Of a stretch of 64,000 nt of DNA, positions 1 to 11,197 are shown piece after piece; position 1 is the stretch's first letter; every line of letters starts with the position of its first letter. Position numbers and translations under genes: made by a program. Below the pieces are notes generated by a model. That model saw nothing but the letters and a program-made list of their open reading frames with translations. It was not told where the DNA came from and made no database searches. The DNA is from Huiozyma naganishii CBS 8797 (Eukaryota > Ascomycota > Saccharomycetes > Saccharomycetales > Saccharomycetaceae): the NCBI RefSeq assembly GCF_000348985.1, contig NC_035928.1, forward strand, positions 682,001-746,000, read 5' to 3'.

Positions 1-642
1 TCCAAACCCGCAAAGCACGGAAAAGGATAGGATAAAATGCCAAAGCTTGGTAGAGCTCGCCATACCAAACAACCCGCCGACGTGCAGGACTGTCCCGACT
101 ATCAGTGGATTTCTAATACCATTCCGGTCGAAGTAGGTGCCGCTAAAGATACAAGATGCGAAGCAGATGAACAACAACAGAGAAAATATCCACCCAATTG
201 ATGATGAAGATTGGTCCTTCAATTGGTGAGATTGTAAGTAATTTTCCATGACACCGGTAGCGTTTAGCAGACCAAAGCATGCAATAAGCCCGCAGAAACA
301 GGCAAACGTGACAATCCACGCTCTCACACCACCCTCAGGGAATTGCTCCTCATCCTCGTCTAATTCAGTCTCCGAGTCAGTTGACTCACTGTTATAGCGC
401 TCATGAGTCTTGTCCCTGAAAACAGTAATTTTATCTTTATTGTGATAGTGACCATGCCAACTGCTCTCGAAATCTGTCATAGACGTCACGGATCCATGTA
501 AAGAACACGCGGTATGTAAAGGTTCCAATATTGGCACCTGTGAATCCCCAGGAACTAGCGTTGTCTTTGGTGATAAATAATCAGATGAAGCAACTTTGCT
601 GTCACCGTCAGGTCTTCCCTGATCCCCGTTCCCAGTTGACAT
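1..642 (-). CDS. MCH5: MCH-family major facilitator transporter, N-terminal part (MCH5-like)
   Basis: The frame is open from an ATG at 642 to the window edge, giving 214 N-terminal residues; the rest lies outside. Residues 1-100 are a hydrophilic, acidic cytoplasmic tail. An EGGVRAW motif follows (about 103-109), then membrane segments at about 109-130, 150-170 and 178-197. This is the N-terminal pattern of the fungal monocarboxylate-transporter-like (MCH) family. In S. cerevisiae MCH5 (plasma-membrane riboflavin uptake) lies next to SLY41 in the same orientation, as here, so synteny favours MCH5 over MCH4. Substrate is inferred from the orthologue only. Confidence 0.85.
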   Translation of the reverse strand, partial: MSTGNGDQGRPDGDSKVASSDYLSPKTTLVPGDSQVPILEPLHTACSLHGSVTSMTDFESSWHGHYHNKDKITVFRDKTHERYNSESTDSETELDEDEEQFPEGGVRAWIVTFACFCGLIACFGLLNATGVMENYLQSHQLKDQSSSSIGWIFSLLLFICFASCIFSGTYFDRNGIRNPLIVGTVLHVGGLFGMASSTKLWHFILSFSVLCGFG

Positions 643-1604
643 ACTTATGTGCGATGAGGTTTTAATATGCTGTTAGGGAAAGCATGCATTACTACTACAT
701 TTACAATACCACATCCATCCTCTTATATATCTTAGAATCGAAACCATGCTGACTCTTCAAAGCGTCTGATAGATACCGCTAACGGCTCGCCGGAAAAACT
801 TTTTTTTCATCGGAATCTTCTGTGCCTGCCAGATTTTAGTGGGGCACAAAAAAAGAAATGTTTGCATTTCTTTTTCTTTCCTTTTTGGGACAGTGACACA
901 TTTTACACGCTGTAACCCAAGACGCCGGAACTCGCCTTCCGTACCGCCTGTATCCAATTGGAAACTGAGTGCCTCGGAGGCGGGACAGGAGTCGGTACCC
1001 ACAGACATCTTCTGATCGAACGCACTCCTTCTTTTCTTTTTTCCCATATATTTTGGTAGAACTAATACGGGAATGGAGACGTCGTTTTACTCAGCGTATA
1101 GCTTCGTCGTTGCCAACTCGAGATATTGAACGTCCTGTAAATGCTCGGGTAGTATGTTCCGGTGTGCCCCCCCTCTTAATAAAACGGAAATAATCACCCC
1201 TTCATCTTTAACAGTTGTCTTGCAAATCTAGATCTCTCTCGGTATGTATTTTTGGAAAACACTCCACTATGGAAAAGTGACTTGACGAATCACACTGTTT
1301 TGTTTTTCAAGCCTTTCGGAGTTGTACAAGAACATCTAGTAAATGAGCATTGCTATAAAGTTCAACAAACTCCCTCAAGAGATTTTGGGGGGTTTAATGA
1401 CTCATAACAACTCGTTTAGTGGGTTCGGGGGATAGAAAACGGTAGAATAGGGATAAACTGATTCACATATCCACCTCATAATTATCTTTGATACTACCCA
1501 AGCGCAACCACCTTTTTTTTAATACCACACGTGGCTAGCTACTTTGAATTTTAATCAAAAGCGTAGAATAGGTTACCAATTTGAACTTGTCCTTTTTGGC
1601 ACTG
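643..1604. other. Intergenic: MCH5 promoter side and SLY41 3' side
   Basis: A 0.96-kb stretch without a supported gene. It holds a TATA-like TTATATATC near 723-731 upstream of the MCH5-like start and one CACGTG at 1528-1533 near the SLY41 end. The short frames here have skewed composition and resemble no protein I know. Confidence 0.5.
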
Positions 1605-2939
1605 CTATTTCCGAGACTTCCCCCATTTGTCATAGCCGTATAAACCTGTTAGTGTCATCAGAAGACCAAGGAACTGTAAACAATTCACCTTAGATTCCCA
1701 TACTACAGCGACAACTATTGTGACTATCCTCTTGATAATATTAGCCACTGAATAATTCAACGATGATAGCGTACCGATCAATTGGAATGCCAGCATCGCC
1801 TGCACAAAATGCATCACACTGTGGAATAGAATGAGACCTATAACCCTCCAGGTTAAATCGTTAATTACTTTCGTTCCGTGATATAGTTCGTTGGTTAAGA
1901 ATGGGAATAAAGTGAGTAAAAACCCAATGCAGGAGCAATAAAAGAGAATTGTGATTTTGTCAAGTTGAACAGGAGAAAATATCCGTCCCCCCACTGTTTG
2001 AGCAACTTTACTCGTGTTGGGACCGGACAGTATGCCATTCTTATCCTCTGAGACTGTCAACATACCCTTAGCAAATATATTCTGCGTGACAAAAATCGCC
2101 ATAGACATAAATGCAAAAAATAGTCCAAAGAATATGCTTGCGCTGGGTTCCGATACTGTTTTCGTTTTGTTTTGGGTGCTAGTGGCCCAGCAAGTTAAAG
2201 TAACACCACTAATGAGTAACAGTAAGGTATAATATGTCATTTTATTGAAATTTTTCTTTGTAACGAATCTGTAATACAGTACTGTTGCAATGGGTGAAAC
2301 AGCCTTTACAGAGTGCACTAAACTTATTGGGATCAATGCTGTGGCTTTGTGTGTCATGAGGTGTCCCAAAAACTGGAAAATACCCAGCGGAAACGTCGTC
2401 GTTAGCAAAAGGGTCGAGGGACTCAAGAATTTTCCCATAATTGAGTGCTTGAAGTCGCCGTCAAGGTAGTTGGGTAACATACCCTTTGGGAAGTTGCCCA
2501 TTGATTGAGAAATAAATGATTGCCGGTATTTAGGATCCTGAACCAAGTTAACTAGCGAGACAAAGGAGAGGCATAGAGCAGCGCTCAATAGGAATTGAAT
2601 TTCGGTCAATGCCACTGGATGTTTAAACTGTTTCAGAATTACCTTGGATACATTGCTTGAAATGGACGATGCCAGGTACCAGCACAGACATAAGCCAATA
2701 ACCTTATGGTCTATCCTGAAAAGATACACTTTACGGAATCGAGAGAAGTCTCTAACCAATGCCAAAATGTACGGCCTCTGAACACAATCACCATGTCTAG
2801 CTGCAACTCTCGCAGAGGGACCCTTTTCCTCTAATGCTGCCTCCACATTTGAATGAGGGTCGAACACTATTTTATGCTGCGAGAGTCGTAATCTCGTACT
2901 TCTTTTCGAAGAAGCGGATAGATATTCAACTTCACTCAT
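1605..2939 (-). CDS. SLY41: Sly41-like ER membrane transporter (TPT/nucleotide-sugar transporter superfamily)
   Basis: 444 residues with an ATG at 2939. A hydrophilic N-terminus of about 70 residues precedes a run of hydrophobic segments to the C-terminus, ending in a lysine-rich KWGKSRK tail. The layout fits the triose-phosphate-transporter family (drug/metabolite transporter fold), and length is close to S. cerevisiae Sly41. Sly41 is an ER-to-Golgi traffic factor found as a multicopy suppressor of Ypt1 loss. The MCH5-SLY41-SNU66 order is the same as in S. cerevisiae, which supports the assignment strongly. The transported substrate cannot be read from sequence. Confidence 0.93.
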   Translation of the reverse strand: MSEVEYLSASSKRSTRLRLSQHKIVFDPHSNVEAALEEKGPSARVAARHGDCVQRPYILALVRDFSRFRKVYLFRIDHKVIGLCLCWYLASSISSNVSKVILKQFKHPVALTEIQFLLSAALCLSFVSLVNLVQDPKYRQSFISQSMGNFPKGMLPNYLDGDFKHSIMGKFLSPSTLLLTTTFPLGIFQFLGHLMTHKATALIPISLVHSVKAVSPIATVLYYRFVTKKNFNKMTYYTLLLLISGVTLTCWATSTQNKTKTVSEPSASIFFGLFFAFMSMAIFVTQNIFAKGMLTVSEDKNGILSGPNTSKVAQTVGGRIFSPVQLDKITILFYCSCIGFLLTLFPFLTNELYHGTKVINDLTWRVIGLILFHSVMHFVQAMLAFQLIGTLSSLNYSVANIIKRIVTIVVAVVWESKVNCLQFLGLLMTLTGLYGYDKWGKSRK

Positions 2940-3169
2940 GTCCTGTACAAAGTATCCTCGAAGGGTTCCAAATAAGGAACCACATACCGTAGAAGTAAAC
3001 TAATCAATCAAGAATGAACGCGATGCCCATCGTTTTGTAGTTGAGGTTTTCACTGAAGAAAAAATAATTCAAAGTGAAAAAAAAATTGAAACCAAAACAA
3101 AAGAAAAACACGAGAAATTCATGCCGTTTTCGCGTTACAACAGCCGTCGGTGCAGTTAACAGAACCGGT

Positions 3170-4825
3170 TTATTTATTGTTGAAACCGAAATCCATAACA
3201 TCTTGACGAGGTGCTGCTCTAGCTTTTACTTTCTGATCAAATTTCTCTTGCTTTTTTTTGTTGCTCTTTGTTCCATGGAACTTCTGGGACAGCTTTTTGT
3301 AAGCTTCCTTCGGAGTTAATTCATTCCCCTTTTCGTCTCTGTAAACAAGATTGACTTTGGGGTCGTATTGTGCCGCACTCTCATCTGGAGCACTGCGCTC
3401 TTCGTTAAGAGAGGTACTCTCAGGGAAATTTTCACCGTCTCCTGTAGTGATATGCCTAGAATCACCTCCATGGTCTTTAGTTAGAATTGCATTGTCTTGC
3501 AAAAAATGCAAAGTTGAGGCAAGGCCGCTATAGAAGTCAGCAGACTTGGATTCTGCCTTGCCGCTGTCCATTGCCCCCTTTGGAGCCGAGGCATACTGTA
3601 TAGATTTTACAGCATCCTGCTCTTTGTGTTCTGGCGAGTTTGATATGTCCGCTGGATCATCGAGCATATCATTCTTGCGTGGAGACAATAATGCGGTTTG
3701 GAGAGAGTCAAAAAAAGCGCTGTTTTCGTCCACCGTCACGCCCCCACTTTTATTATTCAGCCTCTCGACCATCATAGCCCTTTCAGAAGCCTCCCTTTGG
3801 ATCTGGATAGCAATCTCTTCCGCCGAATAACTTTGAGCTTGATTTTCCATATCTACTTTACCACGACGAGTTACCTTCAATGCTAACGGCATATCAAAAG
3901 TGCCTTCCCCTTCTTCTTCATCTCCAGTGTCTAGAGAAACTGCATGTATTTCTGTTGGAAGTTGAATCCTTTTCGTTCTCTTGTTCTTGTCATTACCAGA
4001 GATCTTTTTTTGACGCTTCTTGATTTTGATACTTTTGAAGTCACCATTATCTGATTCACCGTCTGAACCACCATCGCTGTCGAACATGACTTTTATCTTT
4101 CCTTCCACGTGCTCCGTTTTCGGTTCTTCATTTTTATGTCGTAGCTGAGTCTTTCCACCAACAACTAGTAAGTCATGTTCCCTTTCACTTTCGTCTCCTT
4201 CGCTGTCCTTTTGTGCGATATCTTTACTAGAAACGTCCAAAGTCAGCTTCCTCCGACGACGATTTTTGTTCATTTGCTTTAGTTCTACATTTTTCTTAGT
4301 TTCCTTTTCGTATGCTAAGTCCTCATTCTCCAAAATATCGTCATCACTACCGTCCTCTTTGATACTACTTTCCTTTAAAGTCAATATTACATCCCGTCCA
4401 CTTCGAAATTTATGGACATCGTGTGCTGTTTGCAGTTGAGGTAAGGTATCATCGTCTTCACGAACAGTGACCACACCTGTATTATCTGTTTCTTTCGAAA
4501 TCTGCTTACCTACTTTATCTAGCCAGTCGTCATCCGCATTCTTCAGGCGCAGGTCATCGCCGGATCTTGGATATTCTTTATCTGTGCTGACATTATGTGA
4601 ACGAAATAGGTTGATTTCAGAGTGATATCCCCTTACAGTAGTAGCTACATTGTCTTGAGATGCACCGGAGGGGGCTAATCCATTTTCTATCTGTCCTCTT
4701 TCTCCTGGTAGTGAAGATTTTTGTTCGTTCTGACGCTGTTTCACAGCCTCTTCTATCGGCTTCAAGCCTAGTTTTATTCTAATGGCATTGGTCTCTTCTA
4801 AAGATAAAAAAGCCTCGTTAGCCAT
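3170..4825 (-). CDS. SNU66: U4/U6.U5 tri-snRNP protein Snu66 (SART1 family)
   Basis: 551 residues from the ATG at 4825. A longer in-frame ATG at 4954 adds 43 residues unlike the family, so 4825 is preferred because it places a Hub1-interacting (HIND) element, LSLEETNAIRIKLGLKPI, at residues 7-24. The middle is charged with KKRQKK and RRRRK basic stretches. The C-terminus has the SART1-type LVYRDEKGNELTPKEAYKKL segment and ends near DFGFNNK. Snu66 is a tri-snRNP component needed for spliceosome activation and binds Hub1 through HIND. Only one HIND copy is visible; from memory S. cerevisiae Snu66 carries two. Confidence 0.93.
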   Translation of the reverse strand: MANEAFLSLEETNAIRIKLGLKPIEEAVKQRQNEQKSSLPGERGQIENGLAPSGASQDNVATTVRGYHSEINLFRSHNVSTDKEYPRSGDDLRLKNADDDWLDKVGKQISKETDNTGVVTVREDDDTLPQLQTAHDVHKFRSGRDVILTLKESSIKEDGSDDDILENEDLAYEKETKKNVELKQMNKNRRRRKLTLDVSSKDIAQKDSEGDESEREHDLLVVGGKTQLRHKNEEPKTEHVEGKIKVMFDSDGGSDGESDNGDFKSIKIKKRQKKISGNDKNKRTKRIQLPTEIHAVSLDTGDEEEGEGTFDMPLALKVTRRGKVDMENQAQSYSAEEIAIQIQREASERAMMVERLNNKSGGVTVDENSAFFDSLQTALLSPRKNDMLDDPADISNSPEHKEQDAVKSIQYASAPKGAMDSGKAESKSADFYSGLASTLHFLQDNAILTKDHGGDSRHITTGDGENFPESTSLNEERSAPDESAAQYDPKVNLVYRDEKGNELTPKEAYKKLSQKFHGTKSNKKKQEKFDQKVKARAAPRQDVMDFGFNNK

Positions 4826-5361
4826 ATGTATCTTCGTGCTTGTTCTTATAGCTCTTTCACTAAAAGTCGGCTGCAACATAAGTACCTGGTAAAGTAAAAA
4901 ACGATCTATAAATTTCTTTCTATAGTAATTAAAAATTGCCCAGTGGCTGCGCATAATAACCGCCGAGTTGGAAGAGCTTCATATCGGCAATAACTTCAGC
5001 TCAAATTTGAGGACTGTTTCAAGTACTGCGAGTGGTATTTTTGGTTGCTAAACTCCATTTGGGGCCATTGAAAAAGAACATAACCACAGTTGCGCACTGG
5101 TCTATTTGCAACAGGGCCTCGATTCCTTCTCAAAGGTAATTGATGACATAGGAAATATTACTCAATACAAGGCATCGTCGAATTGGTTTTCTTCCGACTT
5201 GTCATCCCTTCAATACTTTCTACAACATCCTTGGTGATTTTACAAATGTGAGGTGATAGAATGAATTGACTGTTAATATACAGATTACACATTTGAGACT
5301 TTAGAATTATGTGAATAATAGCACAGAAAGTACTTTAACGTATCGTACCATGACGATTGTT
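4826..5361. other. Intergenic: SNU66 promoter and NOP58 3' flank
   Basis: About 0.54 kb between two minus-strand genes. It is the upstream region of SNU66 and the 3' side of NOP58. No RNA gene or recognised control motif was found. Confidence 0.4.
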
Positions 5362-6933
5362 CTATTTTTTCCCTTTCTTCTGTTTTTTCTCCTTCTTTTC
5401 CTTCTTTTCCTTCTTATCTTTCTTTTCCTTCTTGTCCTTTTTAGACTGTTTGAGCTTTTCCTCGTCTTCATCTTCATCTCTCTTTCTCTTCTTATCCTTC
5501 TTTTCTTTCTTCTCCTTCTTCTCCTTCTTCTCCTTCTTTTCCTTCTTTTCCTTCTTCTCCTCCTTCACCTCTTCCTCCTCCTCATCGGAACTCTCATCGT
5601 CAGAATCATCAGACTTCTCGGCAACGTCAGCGACAGTGTCAGCGTCAGCGTTGTAGGCTCTGGCCTCCGTCATCTCGACCTTCTTAGCTTCGCGAACAAC
5701 CTTTGGGGTGGTCCTCAAGTCCCTACCTTCCAACTGTGACAGTCTGTTCTCGACCTTGACCCTCACATCTAGACCGACGTCACCAGAGTCGTCTCTGTCC
5801 TCGGAAAACGCATCGTAACGTAGAGACACAGCAGCCTTCGCAGCCAGCACTCTCGCAATCTTACCCTTGTTCTTACCGGTAGCCTGTCCGACCAACGACG
5901 CGTGGTACAGTAGACCGTACTTGGGTGTATCATGCTTCGTCTTTAGAGCTCTGAACAGAGCCTTCTCGGCACCCAATATCTGAATCGTGGAGGCTGGAGC
6001 CTTGGCCAAGGAGGTCAAAGACCCAGCGTGGGCGATCAATCTGGCACCGACCAGTTCACCAACCAATTGAGTCAGGTTTGGAGCGATGGCCTTCATTCTC
6101 GCGGACAAGTAGTTGGACAGTTGTTCCCTATAGGCGGCGAAGTCGACAATTTGGTCAGCTAGTGCCTTGATGTTGTCCAAATCGGTTTGTGTGATTTCAG
6201 TACCCATAGAGACCTCAGCAGCAGCCTTGACACGCTCCTCGATCTCTTCTGGTAAGATCTCACTCATGTCGGTCTCGTGCGCCTTGGATCTGACACCCAT
6301 GGTCAAGATGATTCTCGCGTAGGCGACCGAATCGGTGACGATCTTGGCCAATTCAGGGAAATGCCACCCGTACCATTCCTTACATCTCATGGCGTACGTG
6401 TTCAATTCCTTGTCCAAGTCATCTAGCAGGGCAATGGCCTGGATAATCATGACGTCCACTTTATCAGCGGAGAACTTCAATTTGTGACGACCGATGGAGT
6501 GGGCCAGACCAAGAGACATCTTACTTAAGTCATTGTCAGACAAACCGGGCAATAATTCTGGCAAATGTTCCTTGACAGCTCTGTAAATGTCCAAAGTAAC
6601 AGCATCAGAGACAACGTTGAAGTTCAACCCCAATTTGTTGATAGAGTTGGCAAGTTTGGTCTCACTGACCACTAGAGTGGCCTTCTTGTCCTTTTTGATA
6701 TCTTCCAGCAGTTTCTCCAATTGTGGAGAAACTTTCCCCTCGATAACAGAATTTGCCTCCTCTAGTGCATTGGCAGCGGAATTAAATTTGGAGAAGGCAG
6801 CAATTTTGAATTCCTTCAAAAGCTTTTCCGATGTATTCAGATCTTCGATTAGCGATGGAGATTTGTAAATCTTTTTGTCAGACGCTTTCAAGAGCGCATA
6901 ACCAGCAGAGGTTTCAGTTAAAACGTATGACAT
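5362..6933 (-). CDS. NOP58: Box C/D snoRNP core protein Nop58
   Basis: 523 residues, ATG at 6933. The N-terminal Nop5 domain, a coiled-coil and the NOSIC/Nop region are present, including the highly conserved GWHFPEL segment near residue 192. The Lys/Glu/Asp tail (about 445-523) is a long KKEKK repeat typical of yeast Nop58. With Nop56, Nop1 and Snu13 it forms box C/D snoRNPs that direct rRNA 2'-O-methylation in the nucleolus. The promoter holds PAC- and RRPE-type boxes (separate entry), as expected for a ribosome-biogenesis gene. The repeat tail is coded by TTC/TCC-rich DNA at 5362-5590. Confidence 0.97.
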   Translation of the reverse strand: MSYVLTETSAGYALLKASDKKIYKSPSLIEDLNTSEKLLKEFKIAAFSKFNSAANALEEANSVIEGKVSPQLEKLLEDIKKDKKATLVVSETKLANSINKLGLNFNVVSDAVTLDIYRAVKEHLPELLPGLSDNDLSKMSLGLAHSIGRHKLKFSADKVDVMIIQAIALLDDLDKELNTYAMRCKEWYGWHFPELAKIVTDSVAYARIILTMGVRSKAHETDMSEILPEEIEERVKAAAEVSMGTEITQTDLDNIKALADQIVDFAAYREQLSNYLSARMKAIAPNLTQLVGELVGARLIAHAGSLTSLAKAPASTIQILGAEKALFRALKTKHDTPKYGLLYHASLVGQATGKNKGKIARVLAAKAAVSLRYDAFSEDRDDSGDVGLDVRVKVENRLSQLEGRDLRTTPKVVREAKKVEMTEARAYNADADTVADVAEKSDDSDDESSDEEEEEVKEEKKEKKEKKEKKEKKEKKEKKDKKRKRDEDEDEEKLKQSKKDKKEKKDKKEKKEKKEKKQKKGKK

Positions 6934-7415
6934 GGTCGATTGAAACTGAGTGCAACCAGAAGAAACCTGAGCAAATGTCTATTGTGCACCGGGTTCGTTT
7001 CCGATATCTGTAACCACGAACGGTATTAGTCTCACTATTGAATCTCACAAAAATCGATGAGCTGAAAATTTTCACTTTTTCGGATCATGTGACCCCAAGG
7101 CAAACTTGTAGATGACGTGCAGGAGAGTATCAAGAACGTCTCATCACGATAAGTCGTCATCGAATTCTATCTATACGTCTATATACCATTATTTAGAGTA
7201 TGGGGCAGATATAAATTTCATCAAAAATGGAATGTTAGATATACTTGAGATTTATGGATTCAGGAAAATTGGAAAGGAAGAAACAGGCGGCAGTTCCATT
7301 TCCAGTTGCTGATTCACGCAGCGATACTGAAAGGTGTACAAGGAAAATAAAGCCCTTTCAAAGGAATGATCCTGAATATTATTGCTATGTGTCCCATTAT
7401 TCCCAAAATTCATCT
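6934..7415. other. Intergenic: NOP58 promoter and DGK1 3' flank
   Basis: About 0.48 kb between two minus-strand genes. Apart from the PAC/RRPE pair at 7055-7072, nothing else was recognised. Confidence 0.4.
7055..7072 (-). promoter_or_regulatory. PAC-like and RRPE boxes upstream of NOP58
   Basis: CGATGAGCT (7055-7063; PAC consensus GCGATGAGMT minus one base) abuts TGAAAATTTT (7063-7072; RRPE). They lie 122-139 bp before the NOP58 start. This pair marks ribosome-biogenesis promoters in yeasts, where Dot6/Tod6 bind PAC and Stb3 binds RRPE. The motifs are seen; the binding is inferred. Confidence 0.75.
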
Positions 7416-8342
7416 TTAATTTCTCTTTTTGAAAACAGTAATCACGCTGTGAAGAAAGATGGAGGATAGCACCGGAATTGTGAAATTATCATCCCAGTTG
7501 AACACATCAATACCTTCACTTAGGGCAGCAACAAATCCACACAACCATGATAGCGTAGTAAGTGAGATATTACTCGTCTTCTGGCTCCACAAATTTTCCC
7601 CTGCAATATTTAAATATGAGTACCGAGGTTCAAAAACTCCATAAAACCCTACACATGTGAACACCCCAACGCAGAATGCAGCAATCGTACCAGCCAACGA
7701 CTTGTGTTTTGCTATTTTCGGCGTTAGATGCCCGAATTTTCTACCGAACGTGGATGCTGCAGTGTCGGACCAGCTCAGTAGACATAATGAGATAAGAGCC
7801 ACATCTTTGGAGAAGAGCGAGAAAGAAAAGATCAAACCGAGGAGGTACCATAAAACCCCATTGTAAGAATGGATCTCCTTCTTCCTCATTAAAGCCCCTA
7901 CCACACGACAGTAAAGATAGTTGAAGAACGGCCAATGCAATCTGATGACATCTAGTAGAAGGATCACCACAAAGGCAATAATCAAATTTGGAGTAACGTT
8001 TTGGTAGTTGACACCTCTCGTATACAAATACAATGTGATAAAACCGATCGAGGAGTGGAATACTTTACGTGGAATTTCATGTTTCGTTATGAAATCCCCA
8101 AACCACTCATGCGATTTTAGGTGTATCTCTGTAACAGGAAGATGTACATCATCATCATCATCGTCGTCGTCGTCATCATGCGCTTTCGAACTCCCCTGTG
8201 ATACCTGTTTTCCCCTAGTACCGGGCGTAGATCTCGGTGTAGCGGGCTTTCTTTGGTATAAAGAACCCTCACGTTCTGCACCATTTACTTTCAATATACT
8301 TATATTTTCAGTGTCCTCCATGACGATATCAACAGTATCCAT
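7416..8342 (-). CDS. DGK1: CTP-dependent diacylglycerol kinase of ER/nuclear envelope
   Basis: 308 residues, ATG at 8342; an in-frame ATG at codon 8 is an alternative start. An N-terminal hydrophilic tail carries an 11-residue Asp run (about 57-67). After it come several membrane segments and the CTP-transferase-type signature SWSDTAASTFGRKFG with downstream KSLAG. Dgk1 makes phosphatidate from diacylglycerol using CTP and opposes the Pah1 phosphatase. The position between NOP58 and RPL20 matches S. cerevisiae. The Asp run is coded by a GAT/GAC (ATC/GTC on +) trinucleotide tract at about 8148-8177 and may be length-variable. Confidence 0.95.
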   Translation of the reverse strand: MDTVDIVMEDTENISILKVNGAEREGSLYQRKPATPRSTPGTRGKQVSQGSSKAHDDDDDDDDDDVHLPVTEIHLKSHEWFGDFITKHEIPRKVFHSSIGFITLYLYTRGVNYQNVTPNLIIAFVVILLLDVIRLHWPFFNYLYCRVVGALMRKKEIHSYNGVLWYLLGLIFSFSLFSKDVALISLCLLSWSDTAASTFGRKFGHLTPKIAKHKSLAGTIAAFCVGVFTCVGFYGVFEPRYSYLNIAGENLWSQKTSNISLTTLSWLCGFVAALSEGIDVFNWDDNFTIPVLSSIFLHSVITVFKKRN

Positions 8343-8773
8343 TGATTTTGATCAGAGTTTGCAGGGTCAGATAGATAAAACAATGTAACCGTCTTTGTGG
8401 AATAATGTGCCTATACAGCTACGCGATGAGTGTAGTAACGAATGAAGTACGCGTGTCATCTATTTCGAACAAAATTCTGCTGTATTTTTCAGCACGCATT
8501 ATTTTCCTTTCTTTTTTCTTCATAAAATTGTATGGTGGAAGAAATGTTACAGATCGGAAGCGTCAAGAAACACAAGACTTGGCGTAGTGTAAGGATCTGA
8601 ATTCCGGTAATTGCCAGTCCAGACAGTAGTAGAATATAGTTCGTAGTATAATAAGATTCATATGGATTTTTTCTATTGATTAAAGGTGAAAAAGTAACTA
8701 CTTACCAAAGAGATTATACAGATATATTTGACAAAGAAACGCTCCTACGCAGGCTTCTAATAAATCGATGCAA
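8343..8773. other. Intergenic: DGK1 promoter and RPL20 3' flank
   Basis: About 0.43 kb, AT-rich, between two minus-strand genes. I see no gene or convincing regulatory motif. Confidence 0.4.
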
Positions 8774-9648
<875 letters not shown>

Positions 9649-10132
9649 TTTTGTGTATGGTATTTGCTAAGGTCCTGTATCACAAGTGGCAGTAGCAGCT
9701 TGACTATTACACTACTGTTCTTTTGCATACATTGGAACCATATTAGGATAATAATTTTTCATGGTTCAAGCGCAAAAATATTGCGTCCCTCCTTCCCACG
9801 ATCCAAGCGGGACCTGAGAGTAATTAGGCTGAAGTCCCAGCAAGGAACCGCGTAAATCTTGTACTGCTCCAACCGGGCCGCTTCCAAAATTTCCGCTTAG
9901 AGGAGTTTCTGTTAGACAGACGACCTTGATTTTTTCTCTAAAAAAACTAAAAAAACTAAAAAATATGAAATAATATTGTGGATGTCCGGATGTAAATAGT
10001 AGGAGAAATATAGATGTTTTTAGAATATAAACTTGTATATAGTTGCGAATATATAAGATTCTGCTGTGGCCATCTTGCGAAGGCACTATTTATTTGTTAT
10101 TTGGAATGTGAAACAATTGATCAGAGCAACTT
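9649..10132. other. Intergenic: RPL20 promoter and SPS4 3' flank
   Basis: About 0.48 kb upstream of RPL20 exon 1. It holds the Rap1-like site at 9983-9994 and an adjacent T-rich tract on the minus strand (about 9930-9965), the usual Rap1-plus-T-rich layout of ribosomal protein promoters. Confidence 0.5.
9983..9994 (-). promoter_or_regulatory. Rap1-like (HOMOL1-type) site upstream of RPL20
   Basis: The minus strand reads TACATCCGGACA, ten of twelve matches to the HOMOL1/Rap1 form AACATCCGTACA. It lies about 335 bp upstream of predicted exon 1. Rap1 binding is inferred from motif and gene class. Confidence 0.5.
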
Positions 10133-11197
10133 TCACTCCAAGTTTATGGAGATTTCATGACCATTTGATCTCAAGGAATGGTGACTATTTTGCTGATCGA
10201 TCGTCTGGACTGCCTCGACGATAGGTTCTCTGACAGCGGCCGGTAGTATAGTCTCCTTGTTATTGTTTTTTCTCCTTAGGAGGAAAAAATCTCTTGTTGC
10301 TACCCACTTCTCCATTTCCAACTCCTTCATTGCATCCCAAACAGCTGACATAGAATTCCCTGGGCGCAAGTTTGGTTTCATGTCCAGATGTTTATTAATA
10401 ACCTTATCCATGTGGGCCCAGTACAGAAATGGAGCAGCCGCAACGCCCAACCCGATTTGCTTCATGATTCTTTCCGCTCTTCCTGCCAAATTTAGGGTCA
10501 AATCGAAACTTCTACTCATTTCACAACAGAACTGGTCAGCTTTCTTTACCTCCCTACCGTTTGGCAAGTATTTCACCATCATTCCTTCAAACGTATTATT
10601 GATCGGAACCAGCACAGGGTCCACTGCACCCCTCACCAATGGTTTACCTCTCGTGTTAATGTACTTGTCGTTGTAGTATTTCCTGAACCGGACTATCTGT
10701 GCATGGGTGGGTTGGTACACCTGTGAATTACCCGTATCAACAACACCTTGAACTGCCATTTTAGTGTAACGTTTACCTTGTCTGAATGGGTAAGTAAACT
10801 CTTCGCCTAGCCGCTTATACGTCTTCGTTTTGATAGAGGGCACTACCTTTTCTGTCATATTCAAGCTTGTGTTAGCACAAGTATCGAAAAAATTGGTCAC
10901 AGGGGAAGCTAGTTGAACGGGCTTTGAGGACATAACACTCTTGACTAACGGTTTTGTGTTTGCAACAACCACTCTTGCCATAGGCATTTTTCTCAAAAAA
11001 GAACGTGTCTCTTGATACAGTGGATAATTCTTGACATGTTCAACTGTTTTCAATTTTGTCGCATCTTTGGAGTTTCCCACTAAGGGAACTTCATTAACGG
11101 CTCCCGAAATATTTTCAGCAACAGGTGAAGTTTGAGGAACTGTCTCAAAAGCATGATTCACACTCTCAGTGGGGTGTAGAATCTGAATTTCACTCAT
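10133..11197 (-). CDS. SPS4: Sps4-like sporulation protein
   Basis: 354 residues from the ATG at 11197 (start MSEIQILHPTES). The frame extends further upstream without stop and includes another ATG at 11227, but the 11197 start fits the family length (338 in S. cerevisiae) best. The central region (KMPMARVVVANTKPLVKSVM and nearby) resembles the perilipin-like Sps4/Pet10 family, which coats lipid droplets. In S. cerevisiae SPS4 is a middle sporulation gene next to RPL20B, as here. A perfect middle sporulation element lies upstream (11371-11380). The molecular role is poorly known. Confidence 0.88.
   Translation of the reverse strand: MSEIQILHPTESVNHAFETVPQTSPVAENISGAVNEVPLVGNSKDATKLKTVEHVKNYPLYQETRSFLRKMPMARVVVANTKPLVKSVMSSKPVQLASPVTNFFDTCANTSLNMTEKVVPSIKTKTYKRLGEEFTYPFRQGKRYTKMAVQGVVDTGNSQVYQPTHAQIVRFRKYYNDKYINTRGKPLVRGAVDPVLVPINNTFEGMMVKYLPNGREVKKADQFCCEMSRSFDLTLNLAGRAERIMKQIGLGVAAAPFLYWAHMDKVINKHLDMKPNLRPGNSMSAVWDAMKELEMEKWVATRDFFLLRRKNNNKETILPAAVREPIVEAVQTIDQQNSHHSLRSNGHEISINLE

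Noticed and set aside
757..1193. Two small overlapping frames of 96 and 74 residues on opposite strands
   Set aside because: They overlap each other in a promoter region, show no similarity I recognise and have skewed composition.
5362..5656. Long plus-strand frames rich in Phe/Leu/Ser opposite the NOP58 tail
   Set aside because: They are the antisense of the Lys/Glu repeat (TTC/TCC tract) and look like membrane proteins only because of composition.
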